A stretch of 64,000 bases of DNA, taken from the NCBI GenBank assembly GCA_009838735.1, contig VXQZ01000002.1:1-64000 (forward strand). The letters are read 5' to 3'. This DNA comes from Chloroflexota bacterium. GTDB lineage: Bacteria > Chloroflexota > Dehalococcoidia > Bin125. Below, one piece after another: positions 33,584 to 42,841 of the stretch. Below the pieces are notes generated by a model. The model was not told the DNA's origin and did not search any database. It was given only the letters and a program-made list of their open reading frames with translations. Within the stretch, counting starts at the first letter, position 1, and each line of letters begins with the position of its first letter. A program made the translations under genes and the position numbers.

Positions 33584-34666
33584 TCAGGGGGCGCGCTCCA
33601 ACACGAGCTGGAACTCCATGATCCCGACATCATCGATCGATAGTACGCGGAACCCGGTCGGCGGTTCGATGTCATAGTCGGCGAGCGCGATTTCGGTCGA
33701 TCCAACGACCACGACCAATCCATCCACGTACTGCCCCTCCAGCGCGATGCTGACCGGGTTGGTGACGCCGTGGAGATCGAGCGTGCCTTGTACGGTCCGG
33801 CTCAAGGCTTCCTCGCCCGTCGGCAAGGCGTCGATCGAGATTGGCTCCGTCAGGACGAACGTTGCGAAGGGGTAGGTGTCTGTCTCGATCCCGCGGGTGC
33901 GCAACGCGCCATCGCGGAACGATTGATCACTCTTCAACGTTCGCAGATCCGCTTCAATGACTACCGATGTGATGACTGCACCGTCGAACTCGAGTGAGAC
34001 GACGACGTCGCCGGTTCGTCCCACCGCCGTTGCCGTACCGATGTTGGCCAACTCCTCGCCAATTCGGTATCCGACAAACGACGTCCCCTGCGCGGAGAGC
34101 ACCCAGGTCCCGGAGAGATCGGCCAGACTCGGCGTCTCGGGAGTCATCGTTTCCTGCTCGGCTTGCTGCTCAGTTTGTTGTGCCTGCTGGACCTGCTGCT
34201 GTGTCTGTTCCTGCTCAGACATCTGTCCAGTCTGCTGATCATCGCCCTGCTGTTCCTGTTCCTGTTCCTGTTCCTGGCCGTAGTCGTATGAGCTGGCCGG
34301 CTCCTGCTCTTCGTCCTGCTCCTGATCCTGAGACTGCTGCTCCTGCGGCTCGGCCGAATACGCTGCCGAATCCTGTTGATCCTGATCGTCGGTGGCCGAC
34401 TGAGTTGGCTCGTCTGATGCTTGCTCTTGAGCTTGCGCTTCCTGGGATTGCACCTGCTCTGCGGCGTCGTGCTCTTGCGCCTGCTGTTGCGCCTGGTCCT
34501 GTCTCACCGATTCCACCGCAGATTCAAGAGTCGCCGGCGGCGGCGCGCTGTCGAACAGGCCGACTTGCCAGAGGATGATCAGCAGAATCGCAACGAGCAC
34601 GCCAGCGAGGATCAACCCGGTAGCGACAAGCCGCCGGGGACTGAGACTTCTGATGTGGCTGAGCAC
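33584..34666 (-). CDS. Membrane-anchored YceI-domain protein with Glu/Gln linker
   Basis: A 360-aa protein. A transmembrane helix (LVATGLILAGVLVAILLIIL, about residues 14-33) is followed by a very long Gln/Glu/Asp/Ser linker (about 50-180) and a C-terminal YceI-like lipocalin barrel (WVLSAQGTSFVGYRIGEELA, VVIEADLRTLKSDQSFRDGA, PFATFVLTEP, GTLDLHGVTNPVSIALEG). YceI proteins bind polyisoprenoids or similar amphiphiles. A TGTTCC hexamer repeated four times at 34251-34274 encodes part of the linker and may vary in length. The GTG start has GGAGAGG upstream. It lies just downstream of ftsY, with 26 nt between them. Confidence 0.85.
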   Translation of the reverse strand: MLSHIRSLSPRRLVATGLILAGVLVAILLIILWQVGLFDSAPPPATLESAVESVRQDQAQQQAQEHDAAEQVQSQEAQAQEQASDEPTQSATDDQDQQDSAAYSAEPQEQQSQDQEQDEEQEPASSYDYGQEQEQEQEQQGDDQQTGQMSEQEQTQQQVQQAQQTEQQAEQETMTPETPSLADLSGTWVLSAQGTSFVGYRIGEELANIGTATAVGRTGDVVVSLEFDGAVITSVVIEADLRTLKSDQSFRDGALRTRGIETDTYPFATFVLTEPISIDALPTGEEALSRTVQGTLDLHGVTNPVSIALEGQYVDGLVVVVGSTEIALADYDIEPPTGFRVLSIDDVGIMEFQLVLERAP

Positions 34667-34692
34667 GGTGACCTCTCCGTCTTTTGAATCGA

Positions 34693-35673
34693 TCAGTCTT
34701 CCGAGAGCAACGCCTCGACGAATGCTTCCGGGTCGAACGGGGCGATATCACCCAGCCGCTCGCCGGTGCCGGCGAAGCGGACCGGGATGCCGAGCTCCTC
34801 GGCGATCGCGAACACGATGCCGCCCTTGCTAGTGCCATCAAGCTTGGCCAGGCAGACGGCCGTGACGCCCGTCGCCTGGGAAAATTGTCGAGCCTGACTG
34901 AGCGCGTTCTGGCCACTGGTGGCGTCGATCACCAGCAGCACCTCGTGTGGAGCGCCGGGGTGTTTTGACTCGACCACGCGCCGCACTTTGCCTAGCTCTG
35001 CCATCAGGTTCTTCTGCGTCTGCAGACGGCCAGCGGTGTCAATCAACACCACGTCGGTCTGGCGGGAAATGGCGGCTTCGACCGCGTCATAGGCGACAGC
35101 GCCCGGGTCGGAGCCAGGCTGATGGGCGATCACTGGCGCATCGATGCGCTCGCCCCAGGTCTGAAGCTGTTCGATCGCTGCGGCTCGGAAGGTATCTCCG
35201 GCGGCGAGGATGACTGACTTGCCTTCGTCCTGGTACGCCCGAGCGAGCTTGGCGATCGACGTGGTCTTGCCGGCGCCGTTGACGCCAACTACGAGAACGA
35301 CGTGCGGGATTGGCTGGGTCGAGTCTCCGTTATGTCCACTCCAAAGCGAGCCGTTCGCTCGCGGCCGTTCCAGCCCGGCCACCATGCGTTGACGGAGCAG
35401 GTCGCGGATCACGGTGGCGTCCAGCCCACCAGATGCCTCGCGCAAGTCCTCGACCCAGCGCGCCGAGGTGGCGCCGCCCACGTCGCCCAGAATCAGTGTT
35501 TCCTCAAGCTCTTCCCAGAAATCCTCGTCGATTTGCGAACGTCTGAAGATGCGCCTGAGCCCCCCCAGCTGTCCTCGCCTGGTGTTGGCGACACTCCGTT
35601 GGTACTGCTCTCGCACTTCGGCGTCGGACGTTTCGTCTCCACCGTTGCGAAAGCGGCGAAACAGATTGGCCAT
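34693..35673 (-). CDS. ftsY: Signal recognition particle receptor
   Basis: A 326-aa SRP GTPase that docks SRP-ribosome complexes at the membrane. G1 is GVNGAGKTT (130-138), followed by DTFRAAA, the [13 protein letters not shown] segment, [10 protein letters not shown] (G4 region) and a GTGER closing motif. The A domain is short, with a basic N-terminus ([12 protein letters not shown]) that could bind lipid. Its ATG overlaps the stop of the esterase gene (TGATG). SRP RNA is encoded at 49.7 kb. Confidence 0.96.
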   Translation of the reverse strand: MANLFRRFRNGGDETSDAEVREQYQRSVANTRRGQLGGLRRIFRRSQIDEDFWEELEETLILGDVGGATSARWVEDLREASGGLDATVIRDLLRQRMVAGLERPRANGSLWSGHNGDSTQPIPHVVLVVGVNGAGKTTSIAKLARAYQDEGKSVILAAGDTFRAAAIEQLQTWGERIDAPVIAHQPGSDPGAVAYDAVEAAISRQTDVVLIDTAGRLQTQKNLMAELGKVRRVVESKHPGAPHEVLLVIDATSGQNALSQARQFSQATGVTAVCLAKLDGTSKGGIVFAIAEELGIPVRFAGTGERLGDIAPFDPEAFVEALLSED

Positions 35674-36338
35674 CAGTCGGTCGACCGTTCACTCAACAAT
35701 CGATCGGTCAACCAGACAGACAGATCGTGCATGCTCTGGCGCCCGATCTCGTGTTGCATGGGGTATTCGCGATAGTCGAGATTCATTCGCATCGCTTGGA
35801 GTTGATCTCGAGAATTCCTGCCGCGGTCAACGCCGACCAGGGGATCGTTGGTGCCGTGCTGGACTAACAGCGGGAGGTCGGCTGCGTCGGGATGGACATC
35901 GTCGGCAGCTTCGTCGGAGAGCCAGGTGGAGAGCATGGCTGCACCTTGCCAGCGGTGCGGCTGACTCAGTGCGAGGCGGTAGGCCAGGAATCCGCCCTGC
36001 GAGAAACCCATCAGCGCCAGTCGCTCGCCGTCGACGTTGTAGCGCTCGCAAGCGTTGTCTATGAAGGTTGCCAACGCCTCGGCAACGCGTTCCGTCTCGC
36101 CGTCCAGGGGACGATCGTTTGCGCCTCGCTTCATCCAGGTGAACCTTGGAGCATAAGAGTAGGGAGCGCCCTCAAGTGGGAATTCTGCCTGAGGACAGAT
36201 CACCTGCAGACGTCCGCCAGCCAGCATTGGCGCGAGCGGCGCCAGATCCTGGCAATGCGCGCCGTGCCCGTGCAAGGCGATCAGGGTTGGGTGCGGCCCG
36301 TCCCCGGCAGGAGTCCAAACGGCGTGAACGAAATCCAT
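35673..36338 (-). CDS. Phospholipase/carboxylesterase-family hydrolase
   Basis: A 221-aa alpha/beta hydrolase of the carboxylesterase type. IALHGHGAHCQDL is the oxyanion region, MGFSQGGFLAYRLAL the nucleophile elbow (GFSQGG), and LLVQHGTNDPLVG the acid loop; the histidine is near the end (QHEIGRQSM). An upstream TTG at 36386 is open in frame, but ATG at 36338 gives the usual family start. It lies between smc and ftsY in a row of same-strand genes. Confidence 0.8.
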   Translation of the reverse strand: MDFVHAVWTPAGDGPHPTLIALHGHGAHCQDLAPLAPMLAGGRLQVICPQAEFPLEGAPYSYAPRFTWMKRGANDRPLDGETERVAEALATFIDNACERYNVDGERLALMGFSQGGFLAYRLALSQPHRWQGAAMLSTWLSDEAADDVHPDAADLPLLVQHGTNDPLVGVDRGRNSRDQLQAMRMNLDYREYPMQHEIGRQSMHDLSVWLTDRLLSERSTD

Positions 36339-36404
36339 CGCGATCAGGTTAGGGCAGGTTAGGGCAGGCCGGCGATCGAACGTCAATGGCGCATCAGCAG
36401 CCAG

Positions 36405-39400
36405 TTACGAGACCGTTTGAGGAATCTGATCGAGGCGGACCGAGAGAAGTCGACTGACCCCCGCAGCGCCCATGGTGACGCCAAAGATGCTGTCGGCCTG
36501 TTCGATGGTGCGCCGATTGTGCGTGATGATCACGAACTGCGTCTGCTGCGCCCGCTCTTTGAGAGCGGCGACGAACCGCTCGACGTTCGCCTCATCCAGC
36601 GCCGCATCGACTTCGTCAAGGACGCAGAAGGGCGCCGGACGCACTTCCAGCAATGCAAAGAGCAGGGCAATCGCGGTCAATGCGCGTTCGCCGCCGGAGA
36701 GCAGGCCAAGCGTCGAGACCCGCTTGCCAGGTGGTTGGGCGCGGATATCGACACCGGTTGTTCGCCGCGTTCCCTCCGCTCCCCGTTCCTCGTCGTCGTT
36801 GGGAGCGTCTTCAGTGAGTAGCAGTTCCGCCTGTCCGCCGCGGAACATGAGCTGGAAGTAGTGCCGAAACGCCGCATCGACCTGCTCGCAGGTCTGGCGG
36901 AATTTGCGATCAATCAAGGTCTCTAGCTCGCGTTCGGCCTGGAGCAACGCTGATTCAGTTGCTTCAAGGTCGGTGATCTGAGTTTCCATCTGCTGCCATC
37001 GCTCTTGCTCGATCGCATGTTCCTTCGCCGCGCCTGGGTCGACCGGACCGAGCCGCTGCAGCTTTCCCCTGATCGCGTCGACCGACTGCTTGAGTTCGGC
37101 AGCAGTCGGTTCCGCAAGCGCCACCGCGGTCACGCTGCCATGTCGTGATCTGGGTTCGGACCCATTGCGCGCATGCGCGCTGACGCCGTTGCTCCCGTTG
37201 AACTCCATGCCTGGCTGAGCAGACATGGAAGTCTCGTGTAGTGAGATTCCTTCGGCAGCTGCCTCTGCGGAGAGCCGGGCACGGGTCGATTCGGACTCGC
37301 GAAGCGCGGCGGAGGCTTCTACGTCGCGCCGCTCGGCCACCAACCTCGCCTGTTGAGCCTGTTCCAACCGCTTGGCCGCCTGCGCCCGGCGTTCCTCCAC
37401 GATGTCCAGGTGTTCCCTGGCTGCCTGATGGGATTCGGTATCGGAAGCGGTCACCTGAGCCACATCAAGCAGGGGTTCACGCTCGCGAATGGTTGCTTCC
37501 ACCGTTTCGAGTTCGCGCGTCAGCGAGTACAGCCGCGCTCGATCGGCCCGAGCGCGTTCTCGAGCATGGGACTGGGCGCGCGCTTCGGCCAGTTCGGCCG
37601 CGCATTGGTCTCGTTCCTGTTCCAGTTCAGCGAAATCGACTGGAGCCGCCACCTCGGATTCATTCAGCAACCGCGCCGATGCTTCCCTGTCGCATCTTGC
37701 CTGGTGCAATCTTCGGCGCAGGGTCGCAATTTCCCCTTCGTCCGCTCGCCGCTGTGCAGCCGCCGCAGCACAGCGAAGGCGAATCACCTCGCGCGCACCT
37801 CGGCACTCATCGAACACGATGCGTTCGTGCTCGACCTGCGACTGCGCAAGTGATCGTGCTGCCTCGAGTGCATCGAGCGACCGATGGTTGTCGGTGGCCT
37901 GACTCAGTGCCTGCAGGAGCGCCACTTGCTCAGCCTGCTCCGTCTCGAGCTGCGCTCGGCGCTCACGCAATCTCGCCGCACCCGGCCGCGTACTCCCCGC
38001 TTGCACGAGGCCGTTCGGACGAACAACGACTCCCGAGCGGGTCACTGCCGTGCGTCCATCTTCAGCGGCGCGCCTGGCGGAGCCAATGTCCTCAACGAAC
38101 TCGACGTTCTTGAGCACCGCTTCAACCAGCTCGTCCGCTCGCGAGTTGAGCAGTGCGTTCCCTCGACCGGCATCGGCCTCAATGACCCGTTCCACACGAG
38201 CAATAGCGAGGTCAATTTCCTCATACAACTCAGCATCCAACAACTCGCCAAAGAGCGCCTCTGCTCTGACCGTGTCCTTCATCCTGGCAAGGACCTGTGC
38301 CCGCAGCGTGTCGCCACGCAGCTCGTTCTCTGTTGTCGCGACGATCTGTCGTTCAATGTCGGCGAGGCGTCGTTCGATCTGCTGCCGCTGCTCCGACAGA
38401 TTGACGGCTTCTTCGCGAGCTTCAGCCAGCTGGCATTCAGTATTCCGCAGATAAGCTTCGGAGCGATGGAGTTCTGTTTCAGCCTGCCCCACCGCCTCGA
38501 CGGCCCTTCGCTCTTCTGAAGTCGAACCAGAGACTTGAGCAGCATTCGCACGCCATCGACGAGTCAACGCCGCAGCTCGGGACCTGACGGCGTCGATTTC
38601 CGCGATCGCGCGCTCATGTTGCGCAACGGCTTGAGTGCGATGTTGTTCCGCCGCCATGCGCTCTTGTCGGCCAGCATCAAGTCGGCGATTGGCGTCGGCC
38701 AGCGCCTCCTGGGCGGCATTGAGGTCGACGATCGGCTGCCGATCGTGGCTGCTGGGCAACTGCGCCTTCAGCGCCGCTACTTCGCGTCCCAGCCAGGATC
38801 GCTGTTGCTGATCGAGTTCCTGCTGATGTTCGAGGCCTCGCAGTTCCGCTCTGGCATCCCTGATTTTCTCTGCCGCCGATTCGACTGTCCGGCGTGCCAT
38901 CGCCGTCTCGCGTTCGACTGCAGCCAAGGCGTCCGTTGCCGCCTCCCGGCTCTGTTCGGCGTCTGCGCGAGCATCCGCCGCAGAGGCCGCGATTTCGTGG
39001 CGGCGCAGCAACTGCATTTCGATGTCCGCTGAGGCTGTGCGGAAGTACGCGCGTTGCGCATCGTCAAGTTGGCTCTGCAAGTCGATCAGACGACGGGCTC
39101 GACGAGCGGAACGTTCCAGGGTCTTGAGCCGCGGCGTTAGCTCGTCCCTCAGCAGCCGGGCCCGGGCGAGGTGTTCCTGGGCACGCTGGCGTCTCCGGCG
39201 CGATTCGTCCATCTGGTATCGATGCTGCCGTACACCGCCAACTTCTTCGATTGCCTGTCGACGCTCTTGTGGGCGCAGTCGCAGCATCTCGTCAACCAGG
39301 CCCTGGCTCATCAGCGCAAAGCCGCCCGCGCCCAGTCCGCTGCTGCGGAACAGATCCTGGACGTCACGCAACAGCGCCAGTCTGCCGTTGACCCGTACTT

Positions 39401-39731
39401 CTGACTGTCCGTCGCGGTGCACCCTGCGGACGATTTCCACTTCAGCGGCATCCAGCGACAACCATTGGTCCGAGTTGTCGAACTGGACTCGAACTTCGGC
39501 GAATCCACTTGCGGCGCGATCACGGCCTCCGCTAAAGACGACATCCTCGGCCCGACGAGTGCGGAGACTGCGGCCCGATCCTGCGCCAATCGCCCAGCGC
39601 AGGGCGTCCATGACGTTCGACTTCCCCGAACCGTTCGGGCCGACGATTGCCGTCACAGGAGCGTCGAACTGCAACGCCGTACGCGCCGCGAACGACTTGT
39701 ATCCGTGCAAATCGACCCCCTGAAGGCGCAT
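36405..39731 (-). CDS. smc: Chromosome segregation protein SMC
   Basis: An 1108-aa SMC ATPase that organises the chromosome with ScpA/B. Walker A is GPNGSGKSN (31-39), the signature is LGLLSGGERALTAI and Walker B is FCVLDEVDAALDEAN near the C-terminus. Long coiled coils flank a hinge (about residues 480-590, with GSARRAAEDGRTAVTRSGVVVR). It is slightly shorter than the usual 1180 residues, in the coiled coils. The ATG overlaps the rnc stop by one base (TGATG), and the order rnc-smc-(esterase)-ftsY is a classic arrangement. Confidence 0.97.
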   Translation of the reverse strand: MRLQGVDLHGYKSFAARTALQFDAPVTAIVGPNGSGKSNVMDALRWAIGAGSGRSLRTRRAEDVVFSGGRDRAASGFAEVRVQFDNSDQWLSLDAAEVEIVRRVHRDGQSEVRVNGRLALLRDVQDLFRSSGLGAGGFALMSQGLVDEMLRLRPQERRQAIEEVGGVRQHRYQMDESRRRRQRAQEHLARARLLRDELTPRLKTLERSARRARRLIDLQSQLDDAQRAYFRTASADIEMQLLRRHEIAASAADARADAEQSREAATDALAAVERETAMARRTVESAAEKIRDARAELRGLEHQQELDQQQRSWLGREVAALKAQLPSSHDRQPIVDLNAAQEALADANRRLDAGRQERMAAEQHRTQAVAQHERAIAEIDAVRSRAAALTRRWRANAAQVSGSTSEERRAVEAVGQAETELHRSEAYLRNTECQLAEAREEAVNLSEQRQQIERRLADIERQIVATTENELRGDTLRAQVLARMKDTVRAEALFGELLDAELYEEIDLAIARVERVIEADAGRGNALLNSRADELVEAVLKNVEFVEDIGSARRAAEDGRTAVTRSGVVVRPNGLVQAGSTRPGAARLRERRAQLETEQAEQVALLQALSQATDNHRSLDALEAARSLAQSQVEHERIVFDECRGAREVIRLRCAAAAAQRRADEGEIATLRRRLHQARCDREASARLLNESEVAAPVDFAELEQERDQCAAELAEARAQSHARERARADRARLYSLTRELETVEATIREREPLLDVAQVTASDTESHQAAREHLDIVEERRAQAAKRLEQAQQARLVAERRDVEASAALRESESTRARLSAEAAAEGISLHETSMSAQPGMEFNGSNGVSAHARNGSEPRSRHGSVTAVALAEPTAAELKQSVDAIRGKLQRLGPVDPGAAKEHAIEQERWQQMETQITDLEATESALLQAERELETLIDRKFRQTCEQVDAAFRHYFQLMFRGGQAELLLTEDAPNDDEERGAEGTRRTTGVDIRAQPPGKRVSTLGLLSGGERALTAIALLFALLEVRPAPFCVLDEVDAALDEANVERFVAALKERAQQTQFVIITHNRRTIEQADSIFGVTMGAAGVSRLLSVRLDQIPQTVS

Positions 39732-40444
39732 CAGGCTGACTCCTTCATCATCAGGTCCAACGCAATGCGAGCAGCCTCCATCTCGGCCGCTCTCTTGCTG
39801 CGGCCCTCGCCCTCTGCGAGATTGGCGCCTTCGACTTCGACAACGGCTCGGAAGGATCGGTCATGCGGAGGACCGGACTCATGTGTGATGACGTATCGAG
39901 GCTCTGTGCCGCGCTGAGCCTGGATGACATGCTGCAACCTGGACTTGGGGTCGATGGGCACTTCACCAGGTTCCAACGACTTGAAGTGCTCGTCGAGGAG
40001 GTTCAGAATCGCGCGGCGCGCCTCCTCCTCGCCGCCGTCCAGCCAGATGGCGCCGATGGTCGCCTCGACGACGCGGCCGAGCACGCTGAATCGTTCTCGA
40101 CCGCCCTCGTTGGCAACGCCGGCACCCATTAGCAGACATTCGCTCAAACCAAGCTGCTGGCCAATCTGTCCGAGCGTGCTGTTGCGTACGAGCCGAGACC
40201 GCACCACCGTCAACCAACCCTCGCCCACGCCGGGAAAGTCGGCATAGAGCTGTTGCGCGACGACAGCGCCCAGTACGGCATCACCAAGAAACTCCAGACG
40301 CTCATTCGACTCCAAGCCTGGCTCGGTCGACTCATTGAGGTAAGAGCGATGGATCATTGCCTGACGTAGCAAAGCAGGGTCCGAGAATCGGTATCCAAGT
40401 CGATCCTGCAGCCGTTCAAGTTGCTGATCGCTAGATGCGCACAT
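39731..40444 (-). CDS. rnc: Ribonuclease III
   Basis: A 237-aa double-strand-specific RNase acting in rRNA maturation and mRNA decay. The signature NERLEFLGDAVL is at 47-58 with the metal ligands, followed by the second metal region (GRVVEATIGAIWLDGG) and a C-terminal dsRNA-binding domain (PKSRLQHVIQAQRGTEPRYV). TAGACT lies 9 nt upstream of the ATG. It is the first gene of the rnc-smc-ftsY series. Confidence 0.96.
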   Translation of the reverse strand: MCASSDQQLERLQDRLGYRFSDPALLRQAMIHRSYLNESTEPGLESNERLEFLGDAVLGAVVAQQLYADFPGVGEGWLTVVRSRLVRNSTLGQIGQQLGLSECLLMGAGVANEGGRERFSVLGRVVEATIGAIWLDGGEEEARRAILNLLDEHFKSLEPGEVPIDPKSRLQHVIQAQRGTEPRYVITHESGPPHDRSFRAVVEVEGANLAEGEGRSKRAAEMEAARIALDLMMKESA

Positions 40445-40453
40445 AGCCTCTTC

Positions 40454-40459
40454 AGTCTA
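40454..40459 (-). promoter_or_regulatory. -10 TAGACT for rnc operon
   Basis: TAGACT ends 9 nt before the rnc ATG. The identical hexamer serves aceE and the selenoprotein operon. Confidence 0.45.
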
Positions 40460-40510
40460 CTCAGCTAATCAATTCAGACGAGCAGGCAGCTCTGGATTTC
40501 GCCCAACGCC

Positions 40511-40516
40511 TACGGT
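40511..40516 (+). promoter_or_regulatory. -10 TACGGT, leaderless-type, for CCA-transferase
   Basis: TACGGT lies 7 nt before the ATG at 40524. This also argues for that ATG over the GTG at 40515, which would overlap the hexamer. Confidence 0.4.
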
Positions 40517-40523
40517 GGAGGGC

Positions 40524-41813
40524 ATGGCTGAGATCACGGACGAAACGGGCGTCACACATTCCATCGCCGGTGGGAATCTCCTTGACCGGTTGTTTCAGAC
40601 GCTCCATCGTCACTCCGAACTTGCGGAGTCACTGCTTCATACGTTATGTCATTTCGGGGATGCTCAGGAAGTCCAGGTGTTTGTCGTCGGCGGATTGGTC
40701 CGAGACATGATGCTGGCCGAGCCCTCGAACTTCACAACGCCGCTTGACATCGACCTCGCCGTTGACGGCGATCTGACGCAAGTTCACACCGAATTGGCCG
40801 CGGCTGCGGACGCGCGTCCCACGTTTCACGACCGTTTTGGCACCGCCAGCGTGTCGCTCTTCGATGGCACACGCATCGACGTGGCGCGCACCAGGAGTGA
40901 GCGCTACCCCTCGCCCGGCGCTCTACCCGTTGTTTCGCCCGCGACCATCGAGGTTGATCTCGCGCGGCGCGACTTCACGGTCAATGCGATCGCATTGCCG
41001 CTCACCGGAGACCGCCGCGGGGAGCTCCTCGATCCGCACCAGGGACTGAAGGATTTGCGACGTCGGCAGATTCGGACGTTGCACGAGGCGTCGTTTCGAG
41101 ACGACTCGACACGTCTGGTGAGAGCGGCCCGCTACGCCGCGCGCATTGGCGGCGCCATCGAGCGACGAACGCTCGCCGATGCCCGGCGCGATCGCCACTA
41201 CCTCGGCGCATTGAGTCCACAGAGATTCGGAGATGCGTGGAGGTTGTTACTCACTGAGCAACTTCCGTGCCCAGCGCTGGAGATTGCCAGGCGTCTGAAG
41301 ATTCCTCAGTCGCGGGACGCTCGGTGGACCGTGGCGAGGTCCACGCTGGCGGCAGCCGACGGACCTCAGCAGTTCTGGGCCTCGGTCGGCCTGCTCAGCC
41401 GCGACCGGGACATTGTCGATTGGCTGCCGAGATCCGCCGGGATGCATCGGCGCGAACGGCTTGCGCTCCAGGCGGGAACGGAACTGCGACAGGAGCGACG
41501 ACGGATCGCAGGGATGCGGCGTGCTTCCCGGGTGGCTGAGTTGCTGGGTCGGTTTCCCGAAGCTGCGTTGTTCGCAGCAGAGCGCCTGTGGTCAGGGGCG
41601 TCGGGAACGGCGGTTGCTCACTATCTCGAACGTCGAGCCAACCTTCGGTCCCCAATCTCGGCCGAGCGGCTCATGGAGCTTGGCGTCGGTCAGGGTCCGG
41701 CCATTGGCGATTGGCTCAGACGGGTCGATGCGGCGATCTGGGACGGTGAACTCGATCCCGCCGACCCGGAGTCTGTTGCGCGGATGGAACAGCGGATACG
41801 CTGGTCGCGATGA
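40524..41813 (+). CDS. tRNA nucleotidyltransferase/poly(A) polymerase family
   Basis: A 429-aa class II nucleotidyltransferase. The signature is VFVVGGLVRDMML with the catalytic DIDLAV acid pair, then FGTASVSLFDGTRIDVARTR, DLARRDFTVNAIAL and the RFRDDSTRLVRAARYAAR-type region. It could add CCA to tRNA, its A-part or poly(A). All three tRNAs here already encode CCA, so repair would be its main CCA role. The C-terminal half is helical. ATGA overlap with the next gene. Confidence 0.88.
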   Translation: MAEITDETGVTHSIAGGNLLDRLFQTLHRHSELAESLLHTLCHFGDAQEVQVFVVGGLVRDMMLAEPSNFTTPLDIDLAVDGDLTQVHTELAAAADARPTFHDRFGTASVSLFDGTRIDVARTRSERYPSPGALPVVSPATIEVDLARRDFTVNAIALPLTGDRRGELLDPHQGLKDLRRRQIRTLHEASFRDDSTRLVRAARYAARIGGAIERRTLADARRDRHYLGALSPQRFGDAWRLLLTEQLPCPALEIARRLKIPQSRDARWTVARSTLAAADGPQQFWASVGLLSRDRDIVDWLPRSAGMHRRERLALQAGTELRQERRRIAGMRRASRVAELLGRFPEAALFAAERLWSGASGTAVAHYLERRANLRSPISAERLMELGVGQGPAIGDWLRRVDAAIWDGELDPADPESVARMEQRIRWSR

Positions 41814-42124
41814 CTACGGACGCCTCGGTCGCGGAAGACACCTGGCCGTGCTCGGTGTGCGGGGAACCGGCTGGCCCCGATGCTCGTTCCGACTGTTACC
41901 GCTGCGGTGAGTACTTCCACCTGCGGCTGACGACGACATCAAGCGGACCAGACTGCGGCGACGTGTGGATCGATGACGAAGTCATGGCTCTTCAGTTCGC
42001 CTGCCGCAACTGCCTGAATCAGCAAATGGGTGAACCGGCGCCAGAGGAACCCCCAAAGCGGCCCAGGGCTCGCAAGGCGTCGAGTGGAGCAAGCGCTCGC
42101 GACCTGGCGCGGCGAAGGCGCTGA
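41810..42124 (+). CDS. PHD/RING-like zinc-finger protein
   Basis: A 104-aa protein with eight potential zinc ligands in C4HC3 order: C14-x2-C17-x11-C29-x2-C32-x4-H37-x11-C49-x15-C65-x2-C68. The FHL after the fourth cysteine is reminiscent of PHD fingers, where H-x2-C would be expected; here the spacing is longer. The tail is basic (KRPRARKASS, DLARRRR) and may bind nucleic acid. Coupled to the CCA-transferase gene by ATGA. Its role is unknown. Confidence 0.65.
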   Translation: MTTDASVAEDTWPCSVCGEPAGPDARSDCYRCGEYFHLRLTTTSSGPDCGDVWIDDEVMALQFACRNCLNQQMGEPAPEEPPKRPRARKASSGASARDLARRRR

Positions 42125-42125
42125 C

Positions 42126-42422
42126 GTGCCTCGTCAGCGACCGCGCAGGCGCCGGAGGAGAGCTTCGTCTCCCGAATCCTCGGCATCAGCCGCACTTGAC
42201 GAGATGCAGATCGAACGTGTGGAACAGTCGCGCAGACGATGGCTGCCGACCGCGGGCATGGTCGCCTCGCTCGGGCTGGGGATCTGGGTGGGTTGGACGT
42301 TTGCCAACGTTGGCGGCTTCGTTGAGCAGATTGCGCTGTGGGTCGGCGTGCTGATGGCCGGGTTCGGGGGCGGTCGATTGTTTCGGCGCTCGCTGCAGTC
42401 CCGCCGCAATCGACAGCGCTAG
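42126..42422 (+). CDS. Small two-helix membrane protein
   Basis: A 98-aa protein, GTG start at 42126 one base after the previous stop. A very basic N-terminus (RQRPRRRRRRAS) is followed by two hydrophobic helices (TAGMVASLGLGIWVGWTFA and QIALWVGVLMAGFGGGRLF) and a basic tail (RRSLQSRRNRQR). It probably inserts as a hairpin with both ends inside. Unknown role. Confidence 0.6.
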   Translation: MPRQRPRRRRRRASSPESSASAALDEMQIERVEQSRRRWLPTAGMVASLGLGIWVGWTFANVGGFVEQIALWVGVLMAGFGGGRLFRRSLQSRRNRQR

Positions 42423-42838
42423 TCGCGCGTCAGGTTGACGCCGCTGCCCTGCACCGAATCCAGACGAATCACTACCGCAGTGCCGGTGCGCTCCATGTCG
42501 CGACCCTTCTCGAGGTCGTGTTGTCCCTCCCAGATCCGGTCGCGCTCTGTTTGATTGCTTGTTACGACGGCCTGACCTCGGAAGATGAAGAACTTCCGCG
42601 AGGGCATGTTCGTGTACATCAGAGCGACCGAGGGGTTGTCGGCGATGGCGTTCAACGTGGATGACTGTTCTCCGCGGACCCAGATCGCGAGCGCGTCGTC
42701 GCCAAATGTCTGGGTGCTACCGCGAAAACTGACCACCGGTTGCGAGTCGCTGCTGACCGCGACCATGCACATGGGGAAGCCCTCGTCGAGGGCGCCGTTG
42801 ACGCGGTCGTGAATCTCATCGGGTAAGACCAGGGACAT
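42419..42838 (-). CDS. Pyridoxamine 5'-phosphate oxidase-like FMN protein
   Basis: A 139-aa protein with the split-barrel flavin fold: PMCMVAVSSDSQPVVSFRGS, the strand DALAIWVRG, ADNPSVALMYTNMPSRKFFIFRGQAVV. FMN or F420 binding is typical of this family and many members are stress or detoxification reductases. It begins 3 nt after the GNAT stop. Confidence 0.83.
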   Translation of the reverse strand: MSLVLPDEIHDRVNGALDEGFPMCMVAVSSDSQPVVSFRGSTQTFGDDALAIWVRGEQSSTLNAIADNPSVALMYTNMPSRKFFIFRGQAVVTSNQTERDRIWEGQHDLEKGRDMERTGTAVVIRLDSVQGSGVNLTRD

Positions 42839-42841
42839 GAA

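Noticed and set aside
34251-34274. TGTTCC tandem repeat as a mobile or regulatory element
   Set aside because: It is inside a coding region and in frame, encoding the Gln/Glu linker.
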